The notes beneath the pieces were generated by a model. It saw only the letters and a program-made list of their open reading frames with translations, was not told where the DNA came from and ran no database searches. Shown in pieces: positions 39,303-49,050 of a stretch of 64,000 nucleotides of DNA. The position numbers were made by a program, and so were the translations under genes. Within the stretch, counting starts at the first letter, position 1; the number at the start of each line of letters is the position of its first letter. The stretch comes from Cyanobium sp. Cruz-8D1 (GTDB lineage Bacteria > Cyanobacteriota > Cyanobacteriia > PCC-6307 > Cyanobiaceae). Where the stretch lies: assembly GCF_024345975.1 (NCBI RefSeq), contig NZ_JAGQCD010000003.1:62001-126000 (forward strand), read 5' to 3'.

Positions 39303-39848
39303 ATGTCGCGTTCCCTCGTCCTTGCCCTGCTTCTGACGACCGGCGGGAGCGCCGCAATGGCCTCAGGAGCGCCGGCCACAGCCCCGGTCATCGCGCCGGC
39401 TGTTCAGGTGCCGGCCACGACACCGGCCACAGCCGCCGTCACCAGCACCAAGGAAATCGTGCTGGAACTGGGCAAGCGCACGATCAGCCTGCGCGACAAC
39501 GGCAAGGTGCTGGGCAGCTGGCCGGTGGCCATCGGTGATGCCGCCAACCCCACCCCCAAGGGACGCTTCCTGGTGCAGACCAAGGTGGTCAATCCCCAGT
39601 ACCAGAGCACCGCCAGCGGCAAGGTCAACGCGACCAAGGGTCCCAATGGCCCCCTGGGTGATCGCTGGATCGGCTTCAAGCGCAGCGGCCCCAACCAGTA
39701 CGGCATCCATGGCACCCCGAGCGCCTGGGCCTGGACCGTCACCTCCCGCTCCGCCGTCACCAACGGCTGTGTCCGGATGCTCACCCCCCATGTGCGTGCC
39801 CTGTTTGACCAGGTGGAGGTGGGAACGCCGGTGGTGGTGAAACCCTGA
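39303..39848 (+). CDS. L,D-transpeptidase (YkuD-type)
   Basis: Periplasmic peptidoglycan or linkage enzyme using a catalytic cysteine, 181 aa. A signal peptide (about residues 1-22) and an Ala/Pro/Thr-rich linker precede the YkuD domain. Active-site blocks are YGIHGTPSAWAW (His) and SAVTNGCVRMLTPHV (Cys). The domain ends VGTPVVVKP. It forms 3-3 cross-links or attaches proteins to peptidoglycan; which of these applies is unknown. Confidence 0.9.
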   Translation: MSRSLVLALLLTTGGSAAMASGAPATAPVIAPAVQVPATTPATAAVTSTKEIVLELGKRTISLRDNGKVLGSWPVAIGDAANPTPKGRFLVQTKVVNPQYQSTASGKVNATKGPNGPLGDRWIGFKRSGPNQYGIHGTPSAWAWTVTSRSAVTNGCVRMLTPHVRALFDQVEVGTPVVVKP

Positions 39849-39990
39849 ACGCTGCAGGGTGATCCCGGGGAAACGGTCAGCGACCGAAAAGATTCTGGAG
39901 ATTGACCTGGGAGGGTTTGATGTCTGGGTGCAAACACCTAATCTCAAAAAACCGATCCCGAGCGGCACCCTTCCAGGCCGTCCCCTTTCC

Positions 39991-40161
39991 ATGTTCAACT
40001 CCGGCAACCCCCTCACCACCGACCAGCTGAACAGCACGTCGCTGAAATGGGGCAACGATGGCGAACTCTCCGAACTGGATCTGCAGCGCATTCTCGGGCT
40101 GCTTTCTCAGGTCGACCCCTTCGCCGAGGCCCTGATGGAGGGCCGCTCCGAAGCCGCCTGA
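39991..40161 (+). CDS. small conserved-looking hypothetical protein
   Basis: A 56-aa acidic soluble protein starting MFNSGNPLTTDQLNSTSLKW at ATG 39991, with the helix [26 protein letters not shown]. The frame can be extended to 39859, but that part is implausible and the compact body looks complete. It has no domain I recognise but reads like a conserved cyanobacterial small protein. Its last 55 bp overlap the end of the convergent ClC gene. Confidence 0.55.
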   Translation: MFNSGNPLTTDQLNSTSLKWGNDGELSELDLQRILGLLSQVDPFAEALMEGRSEAA

Positions 40162-42143
40162 AAACGGCGCGCCTGGGCCCTGGCCATGCCGTCACGGCTG
40201 GCCATGCCCCGCAACCGCTCCACGGCAAGCCCCCCGGCAGGCAAGCCGTGGGGCAGGTGATCCCCAGATCCTCCCTCCAGCTCGAAGACCGGCAGCTGCC
40301 GCAGACCATTGGGTCCCAGTTGATCTTCGAGCCGATCGAGCTTCACCCCCATCGGCAGCCATACCAGGTCCGTGCGCACGCAGTCCGCCAGGCACAGCGG
40401 CCCCTGACGGTGCACGTCGGAGGAGAGCCCTCTCTGCAGGTCGCCGATCGTCACCAGCCCCAGAACCAGTCCGTCCTGCTCCACAAGCAGTCCATGGCCA
40501 TGGCTGTCGAGGAGCCTGGCCAGGGCGGCTGAAGCCGTCATCGCCGCCGGCAGCACCAGGGGTTCCTCCGGATCGAAGGCCTCCTCCACGCCGATCGCAG
40601 CCAGCTGGCCGCGGCGCCGCTCCTCAAGCGGATCAGGGCCCATCAGGCCGGGATCGTGGATGCCCTGCCAGCGCTCCACCAGGGCGGCGCTGAGGCCGGC
40701 CGCCGCCATCAGCGGCAGCACGATGCGGATGTCGCGGGTGAGCTCAAACAACAGCAGCAACGCCGTGAGCGGCGCCCTGGCACTGCCCGCCAGCACCGCC
40801 GCCATGCCGACCATGGCGTAGGCCGGAGGTTCGGCCACCGGCAGGTTGAGGCCGCCGCTGCCCAGGGCCTGGCCATAGCAGCTGCCCAGCACCGCGCCCA
40901 GGAACAGGGAAGGCGCGAAGCCTCCGCCCACAAAGCCGGTGGCGTTGCTCACGGTGGTGGCCACCAGCTTGACGCCGATCAGGGCCACCAGGGTGAGCAG
41001 GGGGATGCCGCCGTCCCGGCCCAGCAGCGCTTCGATCGTGTCGTAGCCGACGCCCAGCACCTGGGGAAACACCAGGGCCATGGCCCCAAGCGCCGCTCCC
41101 CCCAGAGCTGTGGGCATCCCTGGCGGCAGCCGCCGCACCACGGACTGCACCCGCTCGCCCCGGCCCGCCGCCAGCAGCCGGATCAGCAGCCACGACATCA
41201 GGCTGGCCAGCAGGCCCAGCCCCAGATACAGGGGCAGCTCCAGGGGCGAGCGCACCTCATAAGCAGGCAGGCGCAGGATCGGCGTATCACCAAGGCACAG
41301 CTGGGTGACCAGCGCTGAGGCCACCGCCGCCACCAGCACCGCCCGCAGGCTGGGCCGTCCAGGGATGGCGCTGTAACTGCCCTCGAAGGCGAAGAACACG
41401 CCGGCGATCGGCGCCTTGAAACCGGCCGCCAGGCCCGCCGCCACCCCGGCCCCCACCAGCGCCTTCTGGGCCTGGGGGGAGAGGCGGGCCTTGAGGGCCA
41501 CCCATAGGCCGATGTTGCCGCCGCCCTCCACGCTCGGACCCTCCGGCCCGAGGGAGGCGCCACTGCCCAGGCTCAGGGAGGCCGCCACCAGCCGCAGCCA
41601 GGGCAGGCGCGGCTCGCCGCCCTGGCGGCCATCGGCGATCGCCATCAGGCTCGACAGTCCCGGGCCGATGCTGCCGGCCCCATGACGCAACAGGCCCACC
41701 GCCAGACCGCCCAGGGTCGGGACCACCACCACCGGCCAGAGAGCCAGCCAGTCGGGCGCGGTGGCCTGGCTGATGGGCGTGGGTTCGGGCGGTGGCAGCG
41801 GTGGCTTCGCCAGCAGGCCGATGCCATCGAGACCGAGCTGGAGCAGGGCCCGCAGGGGGGTGCCACTGTCGGGCGCCAGCGGTGGCAGGTCGATCGGCGG
41901 CAGGTCGGCGGGGGAAGCAGGGCTGGAACGCCCGATCACCAGCAGGCCCTCCACGAACGGGCCGAACAGAAAATTGTTGATGAAGCCCAGAAGTTCGTGG
42001 AACGCCACCACCGCCAGGCCGGTCAGGGTGCCGATCAGGGCCGCCCAGGCCAGCAGGTTCCATTGGAAAGGGAGGCCGCGATCGGCCTCCGGCCCTGGAG
42101 CCCGGTGACCGTTGGCCTCAGCTTCCGGGGCGGACGGTGGCAA
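40107..42143 (-). CDS. ClC-family chloride channel/transporter with CBS domains
   Basis: Integral membrane anion channel or H+/Cl- exchanger of about 678 aa, with an N-terminal cytosolic stretch, about 12-18 hydrophobic segments and a C-terminal CBS pair ([20 protein letters not shown], then VTIGDLQRG). ClC signature loops are [15 protein letters not shown] (with the gating glutamate of the GxEGP motif) and [15 protein letters not shown]. The first GSGIPE-like loop is less typical (GSIGPGLSS). The start chosen is TTG 42143, overlapping hemC by 26 bp; no ATG is available in the N-terminal region. Confidence 0.85.
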   Translation of the reverse strand: MPPSAPEAEANGHRAPGPEADRGLPFQWNLLAWAALIGTLTGLAVVAFHELLGFINNFLFGPFVEGLLVIGRSSPASPADLPPIDLPPLAPDSGTPLRALLQLGLDGIGLLAKPPLPPPEPTPISQATAPDWLALWPVVVVPTLGGLAVGLLRHGAGSIGPGLSSLMAIADGRQGGEPRLPWLRLVAASLSLGSGASLGPEGPSVEGGGNIGLWVALKARLSPQAQKALVGAGVAAGLAAGFKAPIAGVFFAFEGSYSAIPGRPSLRAVLVAAVASALVTQLCLGDTPILRLPAYEVRSPLELPLYLGLGLLASLMSWLLIRLLAAGRGERVQSVVRRLPPGMPTALGGAALGAMALVFPQVLGVGYDTIEALLGRDGGIPLLTLVALIGVKLVATTVSNATGFVGGGFAPSLFLGAVLGSCYGQALGSGGLNLPVAEPPAYAMVGMAAVLAGSARAPLTALLLLFELTRDIRIVLPLMAAAGLSAALVERWQGIHDPGLMGPDPLEERRRGQLAAIGVEEAFDPEEPLVLPAAMTASAALARLLDSHGHGLLVEQDGLVLGLVTIGDLQRGLSSDVHRQGPLCLADCVRTDLVWLPMGVKLDRLEDQLGPNGLRQLPVFELEGGSGDHLPHGLPAGGLAVERLRGMASRDGMARAQARRFQAASERPSIRASAKGST

Positions 42144-43071
42144 AGATTTCCTCCAGGATCTCTCCGGCCCCCTGGGCCCGCAGGGTTCCCGCCAGCGCCA
42201 GGCCGATCGCCTCGGGGTCGCTGGCCGGACCACGACAGCTGTCGCGCAGCAGCCGCTGGCCGTCGATGCTGGCCACCATGCCGGTCAGCACCAGCTGGTC
42301 GTTCTCGAAGTGGGTGTTGACGCCGATGGGCACCTGACAACCCCCTTCCAGGCTGCGCAGGAAGGAGCGCTCGGCCAGGCAGCGACGGGCCGTCGGCAGG
42401 TGCTCCAGCACGCCGATGGTGTCGAGCACGGCCTGGTCACCGGCGCGGCACTCGATGCCCAGGGCCCCCTGGCCCACGGCATGCAGCGAAATCGACGGAT
42501 CGATCAGCTCGTGGATGCGCTCACCCAGGCCCAGCCGGCTGAGACCGGCGGCCGCCAGGATCAGGCAGTCGTAGACGCCGGCGTCGAGCTTCTCCAGGCG
42601 GGTGATCACGTTGCCCCGCACGTCCTTGAACGTCAGGTGGGGGTGGTGGTGACGCAGCTGGGCCAGGCGGCGCAGGGAGCTGGTTCCCACCACGCTGCCC
42701 TCGGGCAGGGTGGCGAGGCTGAGCTCTTTGTGCCGTTCATGCACCACCAGGGCATCGGCGGGATCCTCCCGCTCGGTGATACAGCCCAGGATCAGCCCCT
42801 CCGGCAGGTTGGTGGGCAGGTCCTTGAGGCTGTGCACGGCGATGTCGGCCCGGTCGACCAGCATCTGGGCCTCCAGTTCCTTGGTGAACAGGCCCTTGTC
42901 GCCGATCTTGGCCAGGGCCACATCGAGAATCTTGTCCCCCTGGGTGGCCATCGCCTCGATCGCGATCGTCAGCTCGGGGTGGGCCCGGGTGAGTTCGTCC
43001 CGCACCCAGTGGGTCTGGACCATGGCCAGCTGGCTGCGGCGGGAGGCGATGCGCAGGGTGGAGCTGGCCAT
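42118..43071 (-). CDS. hemC: porphobilinogen deaminase (hydroxymethylbilane synthase)
   Basis: Joins four porphobilinogen molecules into hydroxymethylbilane for heme, chlorophyll and bilin synthesis; 317 aa. Signature segments are [30 protein letters not shown] (catalytic aspartate region is close by), [12 protein letters not shown], and the dipyrromethane cofactor-binding cysteine in [14 protein letters not shown] 43071 (MASSTLRIA) is chosen over a longer frame. It lies upstream of ClC in the same direction. Confidence 0.97.
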   Translation of the reverse strand: MASSTLRIASRRSQLAMVQTHWVRDELTRAHPELTIAIEAMATQGDKILDVALAKIGDKGLFTKELEAQMLVDRADIAVHSLKDLPTNLPEGLILGCITEREDPADALVVHERHKELSLATLPEGSVVGTSSLRRLAQLRHHHPHLTFKDVRGNVITRLEKLDAGVYDCLILAAAGLSRLGLGERIHELIDPSISLHAVGQGALGIECRAGDQAVLDTIGVLEHLPTARRCLAERSFLRSLEGGCQVPIGVNTHFENDQLVLTGMVASIDGQRLLRDSCRGPASDPEAIGLALAGTLRAQGAGEILEEIFATVRPGS

Positions 43072-43178
43072 TGGACGCTTCGGGCGGCAGCGACGGCTGC
43101 CAGGCAACAGCCGATCAGCCTAGGGACCGGCCTGACCCTGCTTCCGGCCGGCGGACGGAACGTGATCAGCTGATGGGA

Positions 43179-43607
43179 TCAGGCGAACAGATCCAGCGGC
43201 AGGGGACCCCAGGTGTCCTCGGCGGCCGGATCGGAGCCCTCCTGCCCGGTGATCAGAATCCCCTCGCCGAGGCCCTCCTCCCGGCGCACGTGGAACACCC
43301 CCGTGCGCTGGTTGCCCTTCAGGAACACCCCACCGGGCTCCCCCTCACCGGCGTCGCCTGGCTGCAGGGTCGGCCAGGCGAGGGTCGCCTCGAGCTCACG
43401 CAGGGCCGCCACCGCCGACGACGACGACGGCGCCATGATGCCGACCGTGAACCAGCCACAGGCCCCGAGCAGGGGGATCAGCTCCTCACGCAGCAGGCGG
43501 GCCTGATCCCCGTCGAGATGAGGGGCTGATCGGAGTCCCCTCAGAGCGGCCAGGCCGGAGGTGGGCAGGTCGGTCGTCAAGGGATCGCAGCGATGGAACC
43601 GTGCCAC
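43179..43607 (-). CDS. DUF1824-like protein
   Basis: A 142-aa soluble protein of a family seen mainly in cyanobacteria, function unknown. Typical parts are GIMAPSSSSAVAALRELEATL, GGVFLKGNQRTGVFHV and the C-terminal TWGPLPLDLF. ATG 43607 gives a 122-bp overlap with the upstream PAP2 gene; TTG 43580 would still overlap by 95 bp. It is probably translated from the same transcript as PAP2. Confidence 0.75.
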   Translation of the reverse strand: MARFHRCDPLTTDLPTSGLAALRGLRSAPHLDGDQARLLREELIPLLGACGWFTVGIMAPSSSSAVAALRELEATLAWPTLQPGDAGEGEPGGVFLKGNQRTGVFHVRREEGLGEGILITGQEGSDPAAEDTWGPLPLDLFA

Positions 43608-44241
43608 TCTGAAGGTCTGCGGCGACCGGCTCCCGCCAGAAGGCCAGACACACCGTCAGCCAGGCCAGCCCGAGGGCGGCCCCCGCCAGCAGATCCGTGG
43701 GCCAGTGGGCGCGCACGTAAAGGGTGCTGAGCCAGACCAGGCCCACCAGCAGACAGGCGGCGACCGTGAGCAGACGCCGCACGCGGGGATGGTGGGACCC
43801 CAGGATCACCACCATGGCGAAGTAGAAGGCCACGGCCCCGGCGGCATGGCCGCTGGGGAAGCTGTGGCCATCAAGCGGCAGCAGGCTGCCGGGGGGGCGC
43901 GGTCGGCTGAACAGGGGCTTGAACACCAGATCCACCAGGGCCAGGATGCCGCCGGTGGCCATCACCAGCAGGCGCAGATCCTTCCACCACTTGCGCAGCA
44001 GCAGATGGATCAGCGCCATCGCCACCAGGACGGCGGTGAAGCCGACACCGGTGGCCCTGTACACCTGGGTTAGAGCATCCCCCAACCAGACGGGCAGGTG
44101 ATTACCGAGCCAGACCAGGACGGCGTCATCCAGCAACGCCAGGGGTCGGCCCGGGGCCACGGCCTCAAACAGCCCCACCAACAGGGCGAGGCAGGCCGGC
44201 ACCAGGACCTTGTCGCGCGGCAGCAGACGGAAATGAATCAC
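43486..44241 (-). CDS. PAP2-family membrane phosphatase
   Basis: Multi-spanning lipid phosphatase (251 aa) with the PAP2 catalytic set: KPLFSRPRPPG, the phospho-histidine loop SFPSGHAAGAV, and RAHWPTDLLAGAALG. Candidate substrates are phosphatidic acid or polyprenyl diphosphate. The GTG start at 44241 overlaps the glycosyltransferase stop by 4 bp (GTGA). The last 45 residues after FWREP look unrelated and are rich in Ser/Arg/Pro, lying over the DUF1824 gene; a lost stop is possible. Confidence 0.85.
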   Translation of the reverse strand: MIHFRLLPRDKVLVPACLALLVGLFEAVAPGRPLALLDDAVLVWLGNHLPVWLGDALTQVYRATGVGFTAVLVAMALIHLLLRKWWKDLRLLVMATGGILALVDLVFKPLFSRPRPPGSLLPLDGHSFPSGHAAGAVAFYFAMVVILGSHHPRVRRLLTVAACLLVGLVWLSTLYVRAHWPTDLLAGAALGLAWLTVCLAFWREPVAADLQSGTVPSLRSLDDRPAHLRPGRSEGTPISPSSRRGSGPPAA

Positions 44242-46037
44242 GGCACCAAGTAGCGACGGGGCACACGCCAGAGGGCCAGCTCGCCTGCGCGGGACAGGCG
44301 CTCGACAGCCTCCGCGGGCAGGCCCAGCCCCTCGAGATCGCGACGATCACCCAGCAGCCGCAGCGACCGACTGGCCGGTGTGAGCCTGAGGGAGGCGGGG
44401 TCTTGCAGCGCCAGTTGGGCGATGTGGACGCGATCGGAGACGAAGACGGCCTCGGGCTCGCCGTAGAAGAGCAGGCTGTAGCGCATGGTGCCGACGATCA
44501 GCAGCGGCTCATGAGGCTGGGCGGCGGCCTTGGCCCCACGGGCCATCTGACGCAGGGGCAGCTGGCGCTCACGGTCGAGCAGGGGGCCGAGGGGCGCGAT
44601 CACCAGGCCCAGCACCGCCAGGAAGCCGGCCAGGCTGGGCAGCCACAACCAGCCGGTCGCCGCCGGACGCAGCAGCAGCACCAGCAGGGCCAGGGCCGTG
44701 AGCCCCAGACACAGGGACAGCAGCAACGGCAGGCCGGACCGTGACAGGGCCGCAGCGAACTCCGGATAGGCGGGATCGCTCGCCACCCACCCAGGGGCCA
44801 GGGCCGCCGCCACCGCCATCGCCGCCAGCAGCAGCACCTCGAGGGCAGCGGCGATCCGCACCCCTGCCCCTGCCCTGCCGGCGCCCAACCCCGGCAGCGG
44901 GAGCCACAGCAGCGCCACAAGCAGGCTTGCCGCCGGCAGGGCCGGCAGGATGTAGCCGGGCAACTTGGTGGCGGCGGCGGAGAAGAAGGCCACCACCAGC
45001 ACCAGCCACAGCAGCAGGAACAGGCCCAGTTCCGCCGGGGCGGCTGCTTCGGCAGCGTCGCGCTTCGCCATCCGCCAGCGGCCCGGCTGCCAGAAACCCT
45101 GGGCCGCGATCGCCAGGGGCAGGAACAGCGACCAGGGCAGCACCAGCAGCACCAGCCAGGGCAGGTAGAACCAGGGGGGACCGGGGTGGTTGTACAGCAC
45201 CGTGGTGAAGCGCTGCAGGTTGCTGAACCCCAGGAACCCACCCAGGAAGTCAGCGCCGTTGACGACGGCCGCCGCCATGTACCAGGGGGCACTCACCCCC
45301 AGGAAGAGGGCCACCATGGCCAGCAACGGACGCCAGCGCAGCCAGGCCCGCCAATGGCCCGTGAGCAGCAGGAAGACCACCACCACCAGACTGGGCAACA
45401 ACAGACCCACCGGGCCCTTGGCCAGGACAGCGATCGCCGCGAACAGCGCCATGGCCGCCCGGCCGAGGTCAGCCCGCCAGGGGTCGCTGCGGTGGCGATG
45501 GGCCAAGAGGAAGCCGAACAACGCCAGGCTGATGGCGCTGGACAGGAACATGTCCGTGGTGGAGGTGCGTCCAAAGCCGATCCAGCCCGGGGTCGTGGCG
45601 ATCACCCCAGCCGCCACCGCCGCCCGCAGCACCCGTGGCCGGCCGGCTTCGCCCGCCGGGGACCAGGCCAGCATCAGGCCGAAGCCCGCCACCACCACGG
45701 CACTGGCGGCGAGGGCCACCGGCAGCCGGGCAGCCCACTCGCTGACCCCGAACAACCGGAAGCTGAGGCCCACCATCCAGTACCCCCAGACGGGGTAATC
45801 GAAGAAGCGCTCGCCGTTCCACCAGGGGGTGATCCAGTCGCCCCGCTCCAGCATCTGGTGGCCCACCTCCACGAACAGGGCCTCGGTCTTGTCCATCAGA
45901 CCGAGGCTGCCCAGGCCCTGGAAGAAGGCCAGCCAGCAGAGCAGCAGGAGCCAGAAGCCGGTCAGCACCCAGATCATCCGCCGGTGCATGCGGGCGCTGG
46001 CACGCTCCGGCAGGGCCCCGTGGGCAGCAGACACCAT
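44238..46037 (-). CDS. ArnT-like/GT83 glycosyltransferase, polytopic membrane protein
   Basis: A 599-aa inner-membrane protein with about 12 hydrophobic helices of the PMT/ArnT type, transferring a sugar from a polyprenyl-phosphate donor to an acceptor. The first extracytoplasmic loop has the family pattern LMDKTEALFVEVGHQMLERG, with the DxxE-type acidic residues, then WITPWWNGERFFDYPVWGYW. The C-terminal part carries a periplasmic tail. The acceptor is unknown. The gene is in line with the GT2-GtrA and PAP2 genes, which is consistent with a lipid-linked sugar pathway. Confidence 0.85.
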   Translation of the reverse strand: MVSAAHGALPERASARMHRRMIWVLTGFWLLLLCWLAFFQGLGSLGLMDKTEALFVEVGHQMLERGDWITPWWNGERFFDYPVWGYWMVGLSFRLFGVSEWAARLPVALAASAVVVAGFGLMLAWSPAGEAGRPRVLRAAVAAGVIATTPGWIGFGRTSTTDMFLSSAISLALFGFLLAHRHRSDPWRADLGRAAMALFAAIAVLAKGPVGLLLPSLVVVVFLLLTGHWRAWLRWRPLLAMVALFLGVSAPWYMAAAVVNGADFLGGFLGFSNLQRFTTVLYNHPGPPWFYLPWLVLLVLPWSLFLPLAIAAQGFWQPGRWRMAKRDAAEAAAPAELGLFLLLWLVLVVAFFSAAATKLPGYILPALPAASLLVALLWLPLPGLGAGRAGAGVRIAAALEVLLLAAMAVAAALAPGWVASDPAYPEFAAALSRSGLPLLLSLCLGLTALALLVLLLRPAATGWLWLPSLAGFLAVLGLVIAPLGPLLDRERQLPLRQMARGAKAAAQPHEPLLIVGTMRYSLLFYGEPEAVFVSDRVHIAQLALQDPASLRLTPASRSLRLLGDRRDLEGLGLPAEAVERLSRAGELALWRVPRRYLVP

Positions 46038-46115
46038 CCCTTGATGAACGCCAGGTCAAGAGAAAGTTAAGGCCGGGCGCCGCCAGCGTGGGCAACGGCT
46101 GACGGCGGACCCTGC

Positions 46116-47225
46116 TCAGGGGGTGTTCCAGACGAAACGGGAGGACGCCGCGTACTTCCAGACGAAGTCGACGGCGATCCCCGCCAGCAGGGCGAGCAGC
46201 GGCTGCGGAGTGACCTGGCGGAAGAAGGCGGAGGACACCCCGACGTTGGCCGCCATCCCCAGAGATGTGACGAGCAGAAAGCGGATCAGACCGAACACCA
46301 GCGCCATGCCGCTGAGCTGCTGGGAGCGGAAGGTCAGCACGTTGTTGATCAGATAGTTGGAGCAGCCGGCACAGACCACCGCCACCACCTGGGCCTGCTC
46401 GAAGCCCAGTCCGGCCAGCTGCTGCATCAGGGCGAACACCAGCAGGTGAATACCGATGCCGGTGGCGCCCACCAGGGCAAAGCTGACGGCCCGCCGCGGC
46501 ACCATCCGCAACAGCAGGGTATGCAGGATCGAGACGCCAAGATCCCAGATCACCGCCACATTCAGCTTCGACTCGCCAGCACTGCGGGGCTGGAATCGCA
46601 GCGGCATCTCCGCCACCACCAGGTGACCGTGGCTGAGCGCCAGCAATTCGTAAAGAAATTTGAACCCGTTGACATCCACCTGCCGGACGAAAGGCAGGCA
46701 CCGCTCCGGACGCAGAACGAAGAAGCCGCTCATGTAGTCGGTGAGATGGCGGTAACGGGGCAAGCTGAAGCGGGCCACCGCATTGGCCCAAGTGGAGTTC
46801 CGCTCGCGCTGCTCGCTCAGGCCCATGATGCTGGCCTGATGGTGGAAGCGGCTGCCGATCAAAAGATCGCCACCACCTTCCAGAAGTGCTGAAACGGCGT
46901 GGGCCACGGAGGCAGGTTCGTGCTGGCCATCGCTGTCCATGACCACCACGACATCACCGGTGGCATCGAGAATGCCTTCCTTGATGGCACTGGAGAGGCC
47001 GAAACGCCCCACCCTGCGGATCAGCCTGACGCTGTCATGGTGATGGGCCAGCTGACGGATTTTATCGGATGTTCCGTCGTTGGAGTCATCATCAACGAAC
47101 AGCAATTCAAGATCATATTGATCTCCCAACGACAGCAATGAGCTGACGATGGGTTCAACGTTGTCGCATTCGTTGAACGTGGGCAGGACCACCGACAGCC
47201 GCAACACATCACCAGCTTCAATCAT
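46116..47225 (-). CDS. GT2 polyprenyl-phosphate glycosyltransferase fused to a GtrA domain
   Basis: A 369-aa two-domain protein. Residues about 1-230 are a DPM1/ArnC-like GT2 domain (VVLPTFNECDNVEPIV; LLFVDDDSNDGT; VVMDSDGQHEP, the DxD-like donor site). The C-terminal four-helix GtrA membrane domain (about 240-369; FALVGATGIGIHLLVFALMQ, YLINNVLTFRSQ, VDFVWKYAASSRFVW) is often associated with sugar flipping. It makes a polyprenyl-phosphate sugar that a GT83-type enzyme can use. ATG 47225. It lies 39 bp after rpoD. Confidence 0.9.
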   Translation of the reverse strand: MIEAGDVLRLSVVLPTFNECDNVEPIVSSLLSLGDQYDLELLFVDDDSNDGTSDKIRQLAHHHDSVRLIRRVGRFGLSSAIKEGILDATGDVVVVMDSDGQHEPASVAHAVSALLEGGGDLLIGSRFHHQASIMGLSEQRERNSTWANAVARFSLPRYRHLTDYMSGFFVLRPERCLPFVRQVDVNGFKFLYELLALSHGHLVVAEMPLRFQPRSAGESKLNVAVIWDLGVSILHTLLLRMVPRRAVSFALVGATGIGIHLLVFALMQQLAGLGFEQAQVVAVVCAGCSNYLINNVLTFRSQQLSGMALVFGLIRFLLVTSLGMAANVGVSSAFFRQVTPQPLLALLAGIAVDFVWKYAASSRFVWNTP

Positions 47226-47264
47226 CAGGAGGGTTGCCCTTATGTGGAGGCTGTCAATGGGCGG

Positions 47265-48614
47265 CTACTTGATGTATTCCTTCAGAACACCATTGCGGTT
47301 GGGATGGCGCAGCTTGCGAAGTGCTTTGGCTTCAATCTGACGAATGCGCTCGCGCGTCACGTCGAAGATCTGGCCGATTTCTTCCAGGGTCTTCATCCGG
47401 CCATCATCCAGGCCGTAGCGCAGACGCAGCACGTCACGCTCGCGGGGGCTGAGGGTGGCCAGGACACCTTCGAGGTCTTCCCGCAGCAGGTTCTTGGCCA
47501 CGTCCTGCTCAGGATTTTCGATGTCGGCCTCGATGAAGTCGCCCAGCCTGGAGTCTTCCTCCTTACCGATGGGCGTTTCCAGGGAGATCGGCAGCTGGGC
47601 CGATTTGGCGATGAAGCGCAGCTTCTCGATCGTCATCTCCATGCTCTCGGCGATCTCTTCTTCCGTGGGCTTACGGCCGAATTCCTGCGAGAGGGTCTTG
47701 GTGGTCTTCTTGATCCTGGAGATCGTCTCGTAGAGGTGAACGGGAAGCCGGATCGTGCGGCTCTGGTCGGCAATCGCGCGGGTGATCGCCTGGCGGATCC
47801 ACCAGGTGGCATAGGTGGAGAACTTGTAGCCCTTCTCGTGGTCGAACTTCTCAGCGGCACGAATCAGGCCGAGGCTGCCCTCCTGGATCAGGTCCTGAAA
47901 GGAAAGCCCCCGGTTCATGTATTTCTTGGCGATCGACACCACCAGTCGCAGGTTCGACTGGACCATCTTTTCCTTGGCCCGCCGGCCCAGCATCAGACGC
48001 CGACGGAACTTGATCAGCGGCATGTCGAAGATGCCCGCCCATTCCTTGCTGTCGGGGAAATGGCCCTTGTCGGCCTCAAATTCGGCCGCCTTCTCCTCCA
48101 GTTCGAGCAGGTCTGCGATCTTGCGGGCCAGCTCGATCTCCTCATCGGGCCGGAGCAGACGGATACGGCCAATCTCCTGGAGATAGACGCGAATCGAATC
48201 CTCGGTGTAGACCCCCTTGGGCCCCACCTTGATGCCGGCCAGGGCCTTGGCGCTCTTGGCCTCCTTAGGGGCGTCGGCGCCGGACTCCGGCTGGTCATCA
48301 ACGCCGTTGAGGCCCTCCTCGAGGACCACCACCGCGGGCTGGGCCGCAGTGGGTTTAGCGGCAGTTTTCGCTGCCGTCTTGGGGGCAGTTTTGGCGGCGG
48401 TTTTCGGAGCGGCTTTCGGAGCGGCTTTCGGAGCGGTTTTCGGAGCGGTTTTGGCCCCAGGCTTCGCCGCCGCCTTGGCGCGGGGAGGCGTCTTTCTGGC
48501 CGTCGCAGAGGCTGCCGCAGCCGCCGGCTCGATCGGCGTCACTTCACCGCTGGCGGTGACGGTGGCCAGGATTTCAGGAACGGCGAGTTTGGCCTTGGCG
48601 GCGACTGGGCTCAT
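47265..48614 (-). CDS. rpoD: RNA polymerase primary sigma factor, group 1
   Basis: Housekeeping sigma-70 factor, 449 aa. It has a low-complexity N-terminal tail (about residues 15-85) of Ala/Pro/Lys/Thr repeats. Region 1.2 ([17 protein letters not shown]), region 2 ([38 protein letters not shown]), region 3 and region 4 ([34 protein letters not shown]) follow. ATG 48614 starts the unique extension. It precedes the GT2-GtrA gene by 39 bp and is divergent from priA. Confidence 0.95.
   Translation of the reverse strand: MSPVAAKAKLAVPEILATVTASGEVTPIEPAAAAASATARKTPPRAKAAAKPGAKTAPKTAPKAAPKAAPKTAAKTAPKTAAKTAAKPTAAQPAVVVLEEGLNGVDDQPESGADAPKEAKSAKALAGIKVGPKGVYTEDSIRVYLQEIGRIRLLRPDEEIELARKIADLLELEEKAAEFEADKGHFPDSKEWAGIFDMPLIKFRRRLMLGRRAKEKMVQSNLRLVVSIAKKYMNRGLSFQDLIQEGSLGLIRAAEKFDHEKGYKFSTYATWWIRQAITRAIADQSRTIRLPVHLYETISRIKKTTKTLSQEFGRKPTEEEIAESMEMTIEKLRFIAKSAQLPISLETPIGKEEDSRLGDFIEADIENPEQDVAKNLLREDLEGVLATLSPRERDVLRLRYGLDDGRMKTLEEIGQIFDVTRERIRQIEAKALRKLRHPNRNGVLKEYIK
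48399..48446 (+). repeat. four tandem 12-bp repeats inside rpoD
   Basis: The unit GG(T/C)TTTCGGAGC occurs four times in a row without spacer (48399-48410, 48411-48422, 48423-48434, 48435-48446), varying only at one T/C position. On the coding strand each copy reads Ala-Pro-Lys-Ala/Thr. Imperfect extensions flank it on both sides. This is a coding minisatellite that could change length by slippage without breaking the frame. Confidence 0.9.
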
Positions 48615-49050
48615 GGAAACGACGCGAAAAGGAAGAGGGGCGGAGCAGAAGGGAGGCGAGGCAGGACTGGCGGGGACGACCCGCTCGATCCGTCGGGGCT
48701 CAGGGGGCGAGTTCTCAACCTGGGGCTCGGATCCTCCACGGACCCGGCACGAAGCAGGTCGGGAGGGAAAGGACAGCAACAGGACGTCGCGGGATGGATG
48801 ACCCCCGTTACGGAGCCCCTGAGTCTGGATCGTGGATGGATCGCTCCAGGAGCGCGAATGGGATGGGAAGAACGGCCAGAGCCGGTGCAGGGCTGTCACG
48901 GGTGGTCTCAGACCGGAGAAATGGCAAAGGAGTAAATCCCTGCATCCTCAGCGGGTCTTCCCTGTGGACGGAACTCTGCTCGGTTCCGACAGCCGCCTTG
49001 CGAGCGGCCCAACTCCGCCATCCTAGGAATGGCGTGAGATCTTTGCAAGA
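48615..49050. other. 436-bp intergenic region between divergent rpoD and priA
   Basis: No gene is seen. It separates the divergent rpoD (minus) and priA (plus) starts and must contain both promoters and the rpoD leader. No strong sigma-70 -10 or -35 pair was identified by eye. The purine-rich GGAAGAGGGGCGGAGC stretch near 48631-48646 lies in the presumed rpoD leader. Confidence 0.5.

Noticed and set aside
39902-39944. TTGACC ... TAATCT considered as a promoter upstream of the 56-aa gene
   Set aside because: The spacer of about 31 bp is too long for a sigma-70 promoter.
48399-48446. Tandem 12-bp repeats considered as a CRISPR-like array
   Set aside because: No spacers, no cas genes, and the repeats lie in the rpoD coding frame.
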